Shown: positions 26,029 through 35,219, counted from the stretch's first letter. The stretch: 64,000 nt of DNA from Acidovorax sp. NB1 (GCF_005405905.1 NZ_BJHU01000005.1:62001-126000), one strand, 5' to 3'. Made by a program: numbers and translations. Notes: generated by a model not told the origin, from the sequence alone.

Positions 26029-26382
26029 TCAGGCGTTGCCAGCGGCGAGGGTGTCCCAGGCCTTCAATGCCTCTGCGGTGTACATCAGCGCGGGGCCGCC
26101 CCCCATGTAGACGCACACAGCCAGCATCTCTTCCAGCTCGGTGCGGGTGGCGCCCAGTTTTTGCAGCGCCTTGACGTGAAAGCCGATGCAGCCCGAGCAG
26201 CGCTGGGTCACGCCGATGGCCAGCGCGATCAGCTCCTTGTGCTTGCTGCTCAGCGCGCCTTCAGCCATGGAAGCCTGCGCCAGTTGCGCAAAGCCGCGCA
26301 TGGTGTCGGGCTGGGCCTTGCGGAAGGTGGCCAGGCTTTCGTTGATGCCCTGGATGAGGCCTGCGTGATCAAAAGTGCTCAT
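26029..26382 (-). CDS. Carboxymuconolactone decarboxylase / AhpD-like protein
   Basis: 117 residues, all helical. The AhpD-type redox motif appears as CSGCIGFH (CxxC with His four residues on), preceded by KHKELIALAIGVTQR. Such proteins act as alkylhydroperoxidases or thiol-disulfide partners. It is the last of three leftward genes starting with the MBL-fold enzyme at 27529, so a role in handling peroxide or sulfane sulfur is plausible. The start at 26382 (MSTFDH) is preceded by AAGGAAT; the longer frame runs into the neighbour. Confidence 0.85.
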   Translation of the reverse strand: MSTFDHAGLIQGINESLATFRKAQPDTMRGFAQLAQASMAEGALSSKHKELIALAIGVTQRCSGCIGFHVKALQKLGATRTELEEMLAVCVYMGGGPALMYTAEALKAWDTLAAGNA

Positions 26383-26432
26383 TCCATATTCCTTGTGGTG
26401 CTTGCGTGCGGTTGTGCCGCGCGTAGGTTGGG

Positions 26433-26624
26433 TTACTTCTTCATGGGGCAGGTGTTGATGCCCAGCAGCGTGTAGGCGGGGCAAAAGCGGAACAGGCCGG
26501 TGGCCAGAGGCACAGCGCCCAGCCAGCCCCACCACCCCACGGTGCCGGTAGCGGCAAGGGCAATCAGCACGAGGCCAGCGACGATGCGCAAGAGGCGGTC
26601 AAGGGTTCCAACATTGGTGTTCAT
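26433..26624 (-). CDS. YgaP-like two-helix membrane protein (DUF2892)
   Basis: 63 residues. MNTNVGTLDRLLRIVAGL followed by two hydrophobic helices and the ending FRFCPAYTLLGINTCPMKK matches DUF2892, the membrane part of YgaP-type rhodanese proteins. The two C-terminal Cys are conserved features of the family. A GGAAAC ribosome-binding site precedes the ATG at 26624. It lies between the MBL-fold and AhpD-like genes in a presumed reactive-sulfur operon. Confidence 0.85.
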   Translation of the reverse strand: MNTNVGTLDRLLRIVAGLVLIALAATGTVGWWGWLGAVPLATGLFRFCPAYTLLGINTCPMKK

Positions 26625-26668
26625 GGTGTTTCCTTTAGTGTGTGGTGGTTTCGGTGAGATGGCTTGGG

Positions 26669-27529
26669 TCACAGCGCGTTGACCGGAATCTTGAGATAGG
26701 CCACGCCGTTGTCTTCGGTCGGAGGCATGGCGCCCGCGCGGATGTTGACCTGGACCGAGGGCAGGATCAGCGTGGGCATTTCCAGCGTGGCATCGCGCCG
26801 GGTGCGCAGGGCCACAAAGGCGTCTTCGGTCACACCGTCATGCACGTGGATGTTGTGGGCACGCTGGTCTGCCACGGTGGTCTGCCATGCGGTTGTGCGC
26901 CCGGCCGGTGGGTAGTCGTGGCACATGTAGAGCCGTGTTTCGGGGGGCAGGCTCAGCAGCTTGCGCACCGATTGATAGAGCTGGTGTGCGTCCCCCCCTG
27001 GAAAGTCACAGCGTGCCGTGCCCACATCGGGCATGAACAGGGTGTCGCCCACGAACACGGCGTCACCCACCTCATAGGCCATGCAGGCAGGGGTGTGGCC
27101 GGGTACGGCCAGTGCTTTGGCCTCAAGCTGGCCAATGCGGAATACCTCGTTGTCATGCAGCAAGTGGTCAAACTGGCGGCCGTCCGGGCGGAACTCAGGC
27201 TCCAGATGGAACACGGTCTTGAACACGTCCTGCACCTGTGTGATGGCGGCGCCAATGGCGATGCGCGCCCCCAGCTTGTTGCGCAGGTAGTGCGCGGCCG
27301 ACAGATGGTCGGCATGCGCGTGGGTTTCCAGGATCCACTCCACCGTCAGGCCATGGGTCTGCACGAACTCGATCAGGCGTTCTGCAGAGTGGGTGCGGGT
27401 GCGGCCGGACTTGGGGTCGTAGTCGAGCACGGAATCCACCAAGGCGCAGTGTCCGCCGGGCTGGTCGTAGACGACGTAGCTCACCGTCCAGGTGGCATCG
27501 TCAAAGAAGGCCTGTATCTGGGGTTTCAT
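26669..27529 (-). CDS. MBL-fold hydrolase, probable persulfide dioxygenase (Blh/ETHE1-like)
   Basis: 286 residues. The metallo-beta-lactamase motif is THAHADH (HxHxDH), with further ligands in VPGHTPACM (His), FVGDTLF (Asp) and MCHDYPP (His). This set fits mononuclear iron persulfide dioxygenases that oxidise glutathione persulfide to sulfite. It is divergent from the BigR-type gene across 102 bp holding a candidate operator, the arrangement of the bigR-blh loci of Agrobacterium and Xylella. The start at 27529 follows GAAAGAAG; the open frame upstream overlaps the operator. Confidence 0.88.
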   Translation of the reverse strand: MKPQIQAFFDDATWTVSYVVYDQPGGHCALVDSVLDYDPKSGRTRTHSAERLIEFVQTHGLTVEWILETHAHADHLSAAHYLRNKLGARIAIGAAITQVQDVFKTVFHLEPEFRPDGRQFDHLLHDNEVFRIGQLEAKALAVPGHTPACMAYEVGDAVFVGDTLFMPDVGTARCDFPGGDAHQLYQSVRKLLSLPPETRLYMCHDYPPAGRTTAWQTTVADQRAHNIHVHDGVTEDAFVALRTRRDATLEMPTLILPSVQVNIRAGAMPPTEDNGVAYLKIPVNAL

Positions 27530-27567
27530 CGCTTCTTTCCTTGGTTTTAATATCAATGCAAATAGTT

Positions 27568-27594
27568 TATTGACTGATAGATTGTTAGTCAATA
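27568..27594. promoter_or_regulatory. Candidate BigR operator
   Basis: TATTGACT (27568-27575) and AGTCAATA (27587-27594) form a perfect 8-bp inverted repeat with an 11-nt spacer. It lies in the AT-rich region shared by the divergent MBL-fold and BigR-type genes. Assignment is by position and symmetry. Confidence 0.6.
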
Positions 27595-27631
27595 GAATAT
27601 CGACAATGAAATTGAAAAGGAGTGCGCTTCC

Positions 27632-27979
27632 ATGCTCACAGATGTGCCGATCGAACTGGAAACCCTGCGCCGCTCAGCGGACAGTGCCTGCCGCCTCATG
27701 AAGGTGCTTTCCAACCCCGACCGCTTGCTGCTGCTGTGCCAACTCACGCAGGGCGAGAAGAGGGTGGGGGAGCTGGAGGAGTTGGTTGGCATCTCCCAAC
27801 CCACGCTGTCCCAGCAGCTCGGCGTATTGCGTGAAGAAGGGCTGGTGAGCACGCGCCGGGAAGGCAAGAACATCTATTACCAGATCGCCAGCCCCCAGGC
27901 GCTGGCGGTGATGAACGTGCTGTTTGAACAGTTTTGCGGGCCTGCACAAGGCGCAGCCCAGGAGGAACAAGGATGCTGA
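27632..27979 (+). CDS. bigR: ArsR-family persulfide sensor (BigR/SqrR type)
   Basis: 115 residues with an ArsR winged helix (ISQPTLSQQLGVLREEGLV). Cys36 (LLLLCQL) and Cys102 (EQFC) are 66 residues apart, the same spacing as the dithiol pair I recall for BigR (C42/C108) and SqrR (C41/C107) that forms a disulfide or tetrasulfide on exposure to persulfide. Two more Cys lie at 20 and 115. It should repress both divergent units until sulfane sulfur accumulates. AAAAGGAG precedes the ATG, and the 3' end overlaps the next gene by seven bases. Confidence 0.88.
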   Translation: MLTDVPIELETLRRSADSACRLMKVLSNPDRLLLLCQLTQGEKRVGELEELVGISQPTLSQQLGVLREEGLVSTRREGKNIYYQIASPQALAVMNVLFEQFCGPAQGAAQEEQGC

Positions 27980-28404
27980 TCGATTGGACCCATTTCACCC
28001 CTTGGAGCGCCCTGATCGGTGGCGTTTTGTTGGGCCTCGCCTCGGCGCTGTTTGTGCTGCTCAATGGCCGCATCCTGGGCATCAGCGGCATCGTCGGTGG
28101 CTTGCTGCGGCCACGTGCGGGCGATGTTGGCTGGCGCCTTGCCTTTGTGCTGGGCATGCTGGTGGCCCCTGGCGTGTATTGGCTGTTTGCCGGTGCTACG
28201 GCGCCGCGCATCGATGCCAGCTGGGGCACGGTGGTGGCGGCGGGCTTGCTGGTCGGCGTGGGCACGCGCTACGGATCGGGCTGCACCAGCGGCCATGGTG
28301 TGTGCGGGCTGTCGCGCCTGTCTCCCCGCTCCCTCGTTGCCACCCTGGCCTTCATGGGCGCAGGGTTCATCACGGTGTTTCTAGCCCGGCATGCCCTGGG
28401 CTGA
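27973..28404 (+). CDS. YeeE/YedE family sulfur transporter, first half
   Basis: 143 residues with four hydrophobic segments. The conserved Cys block [20 protein letters not shown] identifies the YeeE/YedE (PmpA/TsuA-type) family, which moves thiosulfate or a sulfur-carrier intermediate across the inner membrane. The ATG at 27973 overlaps the end of the BigR gene (ATGCTGA) and follows GGAGGAAC. With the next gene it forms a split transporter. Confidence 0.87.
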   Translation: MLIDWTHFTPWSALIGGVLLGLASALFVLLNGRILGISGIVGGLLRPRAGDVGWRLAFVLGMLVAPGVYWLFAGATAPRIDASWGTVVAAGLLVGVGTRYGSGCTSGHGVCGLSRLSPRSLVATLAFMGAGFITVFLARHALG

Positions 28405-28432
28405 GGTCACTACAACTGCATGGAGCACGGAT

Positions 28433-28900
28433 ATGACAACAAGCTTGGCGAAAAGCCGGATTTCTGAATTTGTGGTGGGCCTGGTGTTTGGCCTGGGCCT
28501 GATCGTGTCGGGCATGACCGATCCCGGCAAGGTGCTGGGTTTTCTGGACCTGGCGGGCCTGTGGGACCCTTCGCTGGCCTTTGTGATGGGCGGTGCGATT
28601 GCGGTGGGTCTGTTTGCGTTTGCCTTGGCCAAGAAGCGAACGACCAGCTTCCTGGGGGGAGCCATGCACCTGCCCACGTCCAGCGATATCGACCTCCGCC
28701 TGGTGATTGGCAGCCTAGTGTTTGGCGCTGGATGGGGTCTCGCAGGTTTTTGCCCTGGCCCGGCCATCGTTTCAGCCGGTGCCGGCCAGCCCAAGGCCAT
28801 TGTGTTTGTGTTGGCCATGCTGGCAGGCATGTGGATATTTGAAATGGCCGAGGGCCGCGCGCGGCGCACTTCCAAAAACCACCAGGCAGGAGCACTTTGA
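28433..28900 (+). CDS. YeeE/YedE family sulfur transporter, second half
   Basis: 155 residues with four to five membrane segments. It carries GLIVSGMTDPGKVLGFLDL and GAGWGLAGFCPGPAIV, both typical of the second YeeE half (PmpB), with the pore-region Cys in GFCPGP. The start follows GGAG. It is co-transcribed with the first half, and the pair corresponds to the single long YeeE of other bacteria. Confidence 0.87.
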   Translation: MTTSLAKSRISEFVVGLVFGLGLIVSGMTDPGKVLGFLDLAGLWDPSLAFVMGGAIAVGLFAFALAKKRTTSFLGGAMHLPTSSDIDLRLVIGSLVFGAGWGLAGFCPGPAIVSAGAGQPKAIVFVLAMLAGMWIFEMAEGRARRTSKNHQAGAL

Positions 28901-28901
28901 C

Positions 28902-29246
28902 ATGGGAATGCAGATTATTGCCCTGACGCCCGACTTTGCGGTGTCACCCCAGTTGATGGCCGAGGACTTCGCATGGGTGTCTACCCAGGGGTTCAAGACG
29001 CTCGTCAACAACCGGCCGGACGGGGAGGGTGGTGACGCCCAGCCTACCAGCCAGATGCTGGAGGCCGCAGCACGTGCTGCAGGCCTGCACTATGTGTATC
29101 TGCCCGTGGTCAGCGGCGCCATCACTGCACAGCAGGTGCAGACCTTGCACGATGTGCTGGCGATAGCGCCTGGACCCACGCTGGCGTTTTGCCGATCAGG
29201 CGCTCGGTCTGCCCAGCTGTTTGGCCTGGCCCAGCAAATGGGCTGA
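28902..29246 (+). CDS. DUF442 sulfurtransferase / phosphatase-like protein
   Basis: 114 residues. It matches the short family related to dual-specificity phosphatases (TIGR01244-like); the active-site loop is FCRSGARS (CX5R). In Blh proteins of BigR loci this domain is fused to the MBL enzyme; here it is a separate gene. It may carry persulfide on the loop Cys, as a rhodanese does. It starts one base after the transporter stop codon, with CAGGAG about ten bases before the ATG. Confidence 0.85.
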   Translation: MGMQIIALTPDFAVSPQLMAEDFAWVSTQGFKTLVNNRPDGEGGDAQPTSQMLEAAARAAGLHYVYLPVVSGAITAQQVQTLHDVLAIAPGPTLAFCRSGARSAQLFGLAQQMG

Positions 29247-29289
29247 GCGCCAGAGCGCCTGAGCCGATGTAGAAACCAGAGGCCATCAC

Positions 29290-31035
29290 ATGCAATTTGT
29301 GCCCAGCTGGTTACGCAGCTACCAGCGGTCCTGGCTCTCGGGGGATCTGGTGGCAGGTGTCATCGTCACGGTGATGCTCATCCCGCAAAGCCTGGCCTAC
29401 GCACTGTTGGCGGGGCTGCCTCCTGAAGTCGGCCTGTATGCCAGCATCCTGCCCATCGTGGCCTATGCGCTGCTGGGGTCGAGCATGACACTGGCGGTGG
29501 GCCCTGTAGCCGTGGCCTCGCTCATGACGGCCAGTGCCCTTCAGCCGCTGGCAGCAGCAGGTTCTGCAGACTATGTGGGGCTGGCCATGCTGCTGTCCCT
29601 TTTGTCGGGTGGGATGTTGCTGCTGTTCGGCCTGTTGCGGTTGGGGTTTCTTGCGCACTTTTTGAGCCATCCGGTCATCAGCGGTTTTATCTCGGGTTCG
29701 GCCGTGCTGATTGCGGTGGGCCAGCTCAAGCACCTGATGGGGGTGAAAGCAGGGGGCGGCAACGTCCTGGACATGGTGTTGCAGCTGGTGCGTGCGCTGC
29801 CCCATACCAACGGCGTGACTCTGGGCATCGGCGCTGGAAGCGTTCTTTTCCTGCTGCTTGCGCGCAAGTATCTGGCTGCCGGGCTGGTCCGCGCCGGCGT
29901 GGGTTCCAAGCTGGCAGACCTGGCATCCAAGCTTGCGCCCATGCTGGCAGTTGTGGTCACCACGGCGCTGGTGGCTGCGCTGCGCTGGGACGAATCCGCC
30001 GGTGTCAGCATCGTGGGGGCCGTGCCGCAAGGGCTGCCGGTGCTGGCGATTCCGTCGGTGACAGCCTCGGCGGTCGGCCAGTTGTGGTTGCCTGCGCTGC
30101 TTATCTCCCTGGTGGGGTTTGTCGAGAGTGTGTCGGTGGCGCAGTCGCTGGCACTCAAGCGCCAGCAGCGCATACAGCCCAACCGGGAGCTGCTGGGCCT
30201 GGGGGCCGCCAACGTGGCCAGCGCCTTGTCGGGTGGTTTCCCGGTCACCGGCGGTTTTGCGCGCTCGGTGGTCAATTTTTCGGCGGGAGCCCATACGCCG
30301 CTGGCGGGTATGGTGTCTGCCTTGCTCATGGCGGTGGTCATTGCTGCGCTCACAGGCCTGTTCCACTATCTACCCCATACGGTGTTGGCCGCCACCATCA
30401 TCGTGGCCGTGGTGTCGCTGATCGATGTGCAGACCTTGCGCGAAGCCTGGCACTACGACAAGGCTGACGCCTTGTCGCTGCTGGCCACGGCTGGCGGCGT
30501 GATGGCCTGGGGTGTAGAGGTGGGCATCCTCATGGGAGTGGGCTTGTCACTGGGCACGCTGGTCTGGCGCAGCAGCCATCCACATATTGCAGTGGTGGGG
30601 CGTGTGCCCGGCACAGAGCATTTCCGTAACATCGCACGCCACCATGTCACTACAGAGTCCGGCCTGATTGCGGTGCGTGTGGACGAGAGCCTGTACTTTG
30701 CCAATGCTGAGGTTCTGCAGGACACCATCGAGGGCCTGGTCGCCTCCCAGGCTGGCACCCGTCACGTGCTCCTGGTGTGCTCAGCAGTCAACCAGATCGA
30801 CGCCACGGCGCTCGGGGTGCTGAGCGACCTGGACAACAGCCTGGCACAGCGGGGCATGGCGCTGCTGCTCTCCGAAGTCAAAGGCCCCGTGCTGGACCGT
30901 CTGCAAAACACCGCTTTGGGCCAGCGGCTGCAGGGGCGGGTGTTCTTGAGTACACACCAAGCCTTTGAGTTTGCGCGCCAAAAGACTGCCGCCCCAAGTC
31001 CCGGCAAAGCCATGGCCGTTACGCTTTCGGCTTGA
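29290..31035 (+). CDS. SulP family anion transporter with STAS domain
   Basis: 581 residues. About 11-12 membrane helices start with the SulP signature (VTVMLIPQSLAYALLAGLPPEVGLY), and a cytosolic STAS domain fills roughly the last 130 residues (LLVCSAVNQIDATALGVL). The family carries sulfate, bicarbonate or other anions. Its position 43 bp after the reactive-sulfur genes suggests it moves sulfate or sulfite, the end products of persulfide oxidation; that is inference. Confidence 0.9.
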   Translation: MQFVPSWLRSYQRSWLSGDLVAGVIVTVMLIPQSLAYALLAGLPPEVGLYASILPIVAYALLGSSMTLAVGPVAVASLMTASALQPLAAAGSADYVGLAMLLSLLSGGMLLLFGLLRLGFLAHFLSHPVISGFISGSAVLIAVGQLKHLMGVKAGGGNVLDMVLQLVRALPHTNGVTLGIGAGSVLFLLLARKYLAAGLVRAGVGSKLADLASKLAPMLAVVVTTALVAALRWDESAGVSIVGAVPQGLPVLAIPSVTASAVGQLWLPALLISLVGFVESVSVAQSLALKRQQRIQPNRELLGLGAANVASALSGGFPVTGGFARSVVNFSAGAHTPLAGMVSALLMAVVIAALTGLFHYLPHTVLAATIIVAVVSLIDVQTLREAWHYDKADALSLLATAGGVMAWGVEVGILMGVGLSLGTLVWRSSHPHIAVVGRVPGTEHFRNIARHHVTTESGLIAVRVDESLYFANAEVLQDTIEGLVASQAGTRHVLLVCSAVNQIDATALGVLSDLDNSLAQRGMALLLSEVKGPVLDRLQNTALGQRLQGRVFLSTHQAFEFARQKTAAPSPGKAMAVTLSA

Positions 31036-31062
31036 CGGGCCAAGGCTGCTCGACCGGGCGTG

Positions 31063-31665
31063 TCAGCGCTTGCTCGTGCTGTAACGCAGCGTGCCGAGCG
31101 CGATGGCAAAACCGGGCTCGGCGGCCTTGGCATCCTCGTCGCCGACCTGGGTCATGATGATCACCGTGGTCCCGTCCAGTGCGGCCTTGAAGAAGCGCGC
31201 TTCATGCGGCAAGTTCTGTCCCAGCAAGCTGACCACAAAACGCTGCGAGATCCCCTGGTTGTCTTTGCCCGCCACCTGGCGGGTAATGGGGGTGGCAGTC
31301 ACTGGCCCCATGCGGGCTTGTTGTGCGGTGTTGGCCTTTGCGGCGTCGGCGCGATTGCGGGCTGCGGTAGCCGCAAACTTCTCAATGTCCTGGCCCGAAA
31401 AAAAGGGACTGAACATCAAGGTCACGACCGCCTCGTTCGGCCCCTCCAGATCAATGCTGCGCATGCGGGTTGTGTCCTGCGCGACCACGTCTTCCGTTAC
31501 TTTCCAGCCTGCAGGGTGGTCAAAGCTCACACCGTCCTTGCTGTAGGTGGCGGGCGGTGCAGCATGTGCGGGGCGCAAAGCAGCCGGGACAAGTGACGCC
31601 AGGATGGCCAGACACAATGCCAGACGAAAAGCCTTGGCGCGGAGAAGAAGAGGGATGGGATGCAT
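31063..31665 (-). CDS. Exported protein of unknown function
   Basis: About 200 residues from the ATG at 31665, or 213 from an in-frame ATG at 31704. The shorter form gives a clean signal peptide (LALCLAILASLVPAALRPAHA). The mature part begins with a PsbP/DcrB-like look (YSKDGVSFDHPAGWKVTED) and contains no Cys. I do not recognise a specific family with confidence. It is convergent with the SulP gene and divergent from the GGDEF-EAL gene. Confidence 0.65.
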   Translation of the reverse strand: MHPIPLLLRAKAFRLALCLAILASLVPAALRPAHAAPPATYSKDGVSFDHPAGWKVTEDVVAQDTTRMRSIDLEGPNEAVVTLMFSPFFSGQDIEKFAATAARNRADAAKANTAQQARMGPVTATPITRQVAGKDNQGISQRFVVSLLGQNLPHEARFFKAALDGTTVIIMTQVGDEDAKAAEPGFAIALGTLRYSTSKR

Positions 31666-31737
31666 GGCAGGGAGGATGGGGACGGGATGGAAAAATTTTC
31701 TCATGGGTGCGAGGCGCGTTCTTGCACTTCAGCAGCA

Positions 31738-31800
31738 TCGTTTGTGTATTTGTAATTTTACATAATATACATCGTATAAATTCACGGAAGTATCCAAACA
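31738..31800 (+). promoter_or_regulatory. AT-rich promoter region of the GGDEF-EAL gene
   Basis: This ~60-bp patch is strongly AT-rich against GC-rich surroundings, with TATAAA- and TATACA-like hexamers. It lies 50-110 bp before the ATG at 31851. Exact -35/-10 assignment is not secure. Confidence 0.35.
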
Positions 31801-31850
31801 GCCCCAAGCTTCCCTATGAAGGCCCACCGCCGCACCACACAGAAAGCGCC

Positions 31851-34235
31851 ATGAACATGGGCACCACGTCTTTGATTCGGGACATGGGAATGAATGCAGG
31901 CCTGCTGTGTTTTCTGGCGGCGCTGTACAGCATTGTCCTGACGGGTGCTCGCCATTCTGATCTGCGGGTTCGGACAGTGCGGCAGAGCTGGCTGCCGTGG
32001 ATCACGGGGCTCATGTTTGGCGTTACCGGCATCCTGACCATGCTGGTGCCGCTGCGTTTTGGCGAAGGCGTGATGGTGGACGCCCGGTTGGTGATGACGG
32101 GCCTGGCTGGTGCCTACCTGTCGCCTTTGGGCGCGGTGCTGTGCGCTGCTGTGCTGGGCGCGTACCGGCTCTATCTCGGTGGCATTGGCAGCGGCCCGGC
32201 CATGGTGGGCATTGTTTTGACTGCGGGCATCGGGTGGCTGTGGCAGCACTACCGGCCTTACTTTTCCTCGCAGCGCTTTGGTGCCTTGACCGACGGTTTC
32301 TGGTTGATCGGGCTGGGAGCCAGTCTGGCAGCGGGCGGCATGCTGGCCATACAGACCCTGCCGCCGGAGATCGCACGGGCAGTCACAGCGCAGTCCTGGA
32401 TGGCGGTGGTGGTTATCTACCCCATTGGGACGGTTTTGCTGGGATTTCTTCTGGACAACACCCAAAAGCTCAACCAGCGTGAAGAGGCCCTGGAGCAGAC
32501 CGCTGAAACCCTGAAGACCATGCTGGCCGAAGCACGCCAGGCCGCGAGCGTGTTCGTCAACAGCAAGGACGCAATTGCCATCGTGCGGCCGGACGGCACC
32601 GTGCTGGATGTCAACCCAACCTACAGCAACGTGCTGGGCTATGCGCGCGAAGAGCTGATTGGTCAATCATCCGCCGTGCTGCGCGTTGATGAAGGGGGCG
32701 AAGCCACATTCCTGCGCCGCGTAGCGCAGGCCATCGAGCGGGACGGTCGATGGCATGGCGAGCTGGTCCGGCGCCGCAAGAATGGCGAAGCTTTTGTCTC
32801 GGAAGTCACCGTCGAAGGCATCAAGGACCCGGACGGGGTTGTGCGCAAATGGGTGTCTGTGGGCAAGGACGTGACCGAACAGCGCCGCCTGGAGCAGGCC
32901 CTGCAGCAGTTTGGCAACTACGACGCCCTCACCGGCCTTTCCAGCCGCCGCCTGTTCGCCAAGGAACTCAACGCGGCCCTCCATAAGCGCACCGAAGCCG
33001 CCAGCTTCCTCGTGCTGTGTCTGCTCGACATCGACCAGTTCAAGGACCTCAACGAGCAATGGGGTCAGCCGCTGGCCGACCAGTTCCTCCGGGTGTTTGC
33101 GCAGCGCCTCAGGGCCGAGGCGGGCCCGGGCAACCTCATTGGTCGCATCGGTGGCGACGAATTTGCCGTGGCACTGAAAGACTGCGCGCACTCCGAAGCC
33201 GCATTGCAGCGCCTGGAGGGGTTGCGCCAGGCGCTTGCGCGGACGGCCGTGCTGGACAACGTGCAGCTGCGCCTGACCTGCAGCGCCGGGGTCACGTTTT
33301 ACCCCGACGACATGGCCGACGCAGACGGCTTGCTGCGCCACGCGGGCCTGGCACTGTATGTGGCCAAGGAACAGGGCAAGGACCGGATCGCGGTGTTCGA
33401 CATCCAGCAGGGCCAGAGGGTGCAAGCGCGCAGGCACACGGCCAAGCTGGTCGAAGACGCCCTGCTGCAAGGAGAGATGGAGCTGTTCTTTCAGCCCAAG
33501 GTCCGGATTTCCGATGGACAGATCCTGGGGGCGGAGTGCTTGATCCGGTGGCGCCACCCCGAACGCGGGATGCTGGCGCCCGGCGCCTTCATGGATGACA
33601 TTGTGGGCACGCCCGCTGCGGGCAGGCTGGACTACTGGGTGCTGAACGCGGCTTTCGAGGCTGGCCACGCCCTTGCCACCCAGGGCTGCCCGCTGTCGCT
33701 GAGCATCAACGTGGCGGTCTCCACGTTGATCGACCGCCGCTTCCAGCAGGAAGTCGCCCTGCTGCTCAAGCAGTACCCTTCCCTGCCCCAGCCATTTCTG
33801 GAGGTCGAGTTGCTGGAAACCGAAACCTTCAACGACCTCTCGGCCGTGGCCTATGTCATCCAGGGGCTGGATGAGCTGGGCGTGCAATGCTCCATCGATG
33901 ACTTCGGCACCGGCTACTCGTCGCTCACCTACCTGCAACGCCTGCCTGCGCAGATTGTGAAGATCGACCAGTCCTTCGTGCGCGACATGCTCGACGACGA
34001 GCGCGACCGCACCCTGGTGCGCGGCATTGTGGGCCTGGCCCATGCGTTCAATCGCCATGTGGTGGCCGAAGGTGTGGAAACCCCCGCCCATGCCGAAGCC
34101 TTGCGCGACCTGGGGTGCGACGGCCTTCAGGGCTACGGCATTGCCCGGCCCATGCCGCTGCCGGATCTGATCCACTGGATACAGGAGTGGCGCCCGCCGC
34201 CCGCCTGGGTGGGGGCCCGGCAACCGGTGCGCTGA
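31851..34235 (+). CDS. Membrane PAS-GGDEF-EAL protein
   Basis: 794 residues from the ATG at 31851. Six or so membrane helices resembling the 5TM receptor module occupy ~1-200, then a coiled coil, a PAS/PAC domain (~230-350), GGDEF and EAL. GGDEF is intact at 434-438 but the RxxD inhibitory site is missing. The EAL signature reads ECL at Glu562; other catalytic blocks are present (DDFG at 683-686, KIDQSF, AEGVET). It could act as cyclase, phosphodiesterase or both. Single gene with its own AT-rich promoter; the frame is open upstream to 31470 but that part crosses the divergent gene. Confidence 0.9.
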   Translation: MNMGTTSLIRDMGMNAGLLCFLAALYSIVLTGARHSDLRVRTVRQSWLPWITGLMFGVTGILTMLVPLRFGEGVMVDARLVMTGLAGAYLSPLGAVLCAAVLGAYRLYLGGIGSGPAMVGIVLTAGIGWLWQHYRPYFSSQRFGALTDGFWLIGLGASLAAGGMLAIQTLPPEIARAVTAQSWMAVVVIYPIGTVLLGFLLDNTQKLNQREEALEQTAETLKTMLAEARQAASVFVNSKDAIAIVRPDGTVLDVNPTYSNVLGYAREELIGQSSAVLRVDEGGEATFLRRVAQAIERDGRWHGELVRRRKNGEAFVSEVTVEGIKDPDGVVRKWVSVGKDVTEQRRLEQALQQFGNYDALTGLSSRRLFAKELNAALHKRTEAASFLVLCLLDIDQFKDLNEQWGQPLADQFLRVFAQRLRAEAGPGNLIGRIGGDEFAVALKDCAHSEAALQRLEGLRQALARTAVLDNVQLRLTCSAGVTFYPDDMADADGLLRHAGLALYVAKEQGKDRIAVFDIQQGQRVQARRHTAKLVEDALLQGEMELFFQPKVRISDGQILGAECLIRWRHPERGMLAPGAFMDDIVGTPAAGRLDYWVLNAAFEAGHALATQGCPLSLSINVAVSTLIDRRFQQEVALLLKQYPSLPQPFLEVELLETETFNDLSAVAYVIQGLDELGVQCSIDDFGTGYSSLTYLQRLPAQIVKIDQSFVRDMLDDERDRTLVRGIVGLAHAFNRHVVAEGVETPAHAEALRDLGCDGLQGYGIARPMPLPDLIHWIQEWRPPPAWVGARQPVR

Positions 34236-34348
34236 CGGCCTCGGGGCTTCGCAAAACTGGCCTGCCCCGGCGCAGGCAGCGCTGTGGGGGCACCAGTGAC
34301 TTCTGTCGCCACCCTCTTCTCCTCTCCAAGCCGCTACCATCCACGCCC

Positions 34349-35149
34349 ATGAATCCTTCCCACCCCGCTCCCTCGACCCCGTCTTCCGTTCACTTTGGCC
34401 ACCAGGGCCGCGTTTGTATCGTCACCGGCGGTGCGCAAGGCATTGGCGAAGCCTGCGTGCGCCGCTTTGCCGCCGAAGGCGCCAGGCCGGTCATCGTGGA
34501 TGTGGACGATGCGCGCGGCCAGGCCCTGGCTGAGGAGCTGGGCGCGCTGTATGTGCGCTGTGACGTGGGCGACAAGGCGCAGGTGGATGCGCTGGTGGCC
34601 CAGGTGCTGGCAGCCCATGGGCGCATCGATGTGCTGGTGAACAACGCGGGTATCTTCCGCGCGGCAGACTTTCTGGAGGTGACCGAGGCGGACTTTGACG
34701 CCGTGCTGCGGGTCAACCTCAAGGGCTCGTTCATGGTGGGCCAGGCCGTGGCGCGCGCCATGGTGGCAACGGGTGGCGGCGCCATCGTCAACATGAGTTC
34801 GGTGAATGGTGTGCTGGCCATTCCCAACATCGCCAGCTACAACGTGAGCAAAGGCGGCGTAAACCAGCTCACGCGCGTGATGGCGTTGGCGCTGGCCGAC
34901 AAGAACATCCGCGTGAACGCCGTGGCCCCCGGCACTATCGCCACCGAGCTGGCCGCCAAGGCGGTGCTGACCAGTGACGAAGCCAAACACAAGATCATGA
35001 GCCGCACGCCCATGAAGCGGCTGGGCGAGCCCTCGGAGATTGCCGATGTGGTGGCCTGGCTGGCGAGCGATGCGGCCAGCTATGTGACTGGCGAGATCGT
35101 GACCGTGGATGGCGGGCGCATGACGCTGAACTACACCGTGCCTGTGTAA
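34349..35149 (+). CDS. SDR family oxidoreductase
   Basis: 266 residues, classical short-chain dehydrogenase. Cofactor loop TGGAQGIG (about 28-35), NNAG, catalytic Ser in NMSS and YxxxK as YNVSK. The acidic residue after beta-2 (VDVDD) favours NAD over NADP. Substrate unknown; general resemblance is to FabG-like and sugar/alcohol dehydrogenases. The ATG at 34349 is chosen because upstream residues in the open frame are low-complexity. Monocistronic. Confidence 0.85.
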   Translation: MNPSHPAPSTPSSVHFGHQGRVCIVTGGAQGIGEACVRRFAAEGARPVIVDVDDARGQALAEELGALYVRCDVGDKAQVDALVAQVLAAHGRIDVLVNNAGIFRAADFLEVTEADFDAVLRVNLKGSFMVGQAVARAMVATGGGAIVNMSSVNGVLAIPNIASYNVSKGGVNQLTRVMALALADKNIRVNAVAPGTIATELAAKAVLTSDEAKHKIMSRTPMKRLGEPSEIADVVAWLASDAASYVTGEIVTVDGGRMTLNYTVPV

Positions 35150-35160
35150 TGCGGCGCTAT

Positions 35161-35210
35161 TTTATTGATAGCTTAAAAGGCAATACCATCAGGCGGTAGG
35201 GCCGGTTTTT
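35161..35210 (-). repeat. Dispersed palindromic repeat, copy D
   Basis: Inverse orientation: TTTATTGATAGCT, a degenerate centre and GGGCCGGTTTTT. Lies between the convergent SDR and MATE genes. Confidence 0.6.
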
Positions 35211-35219
35211 ATTCATATT

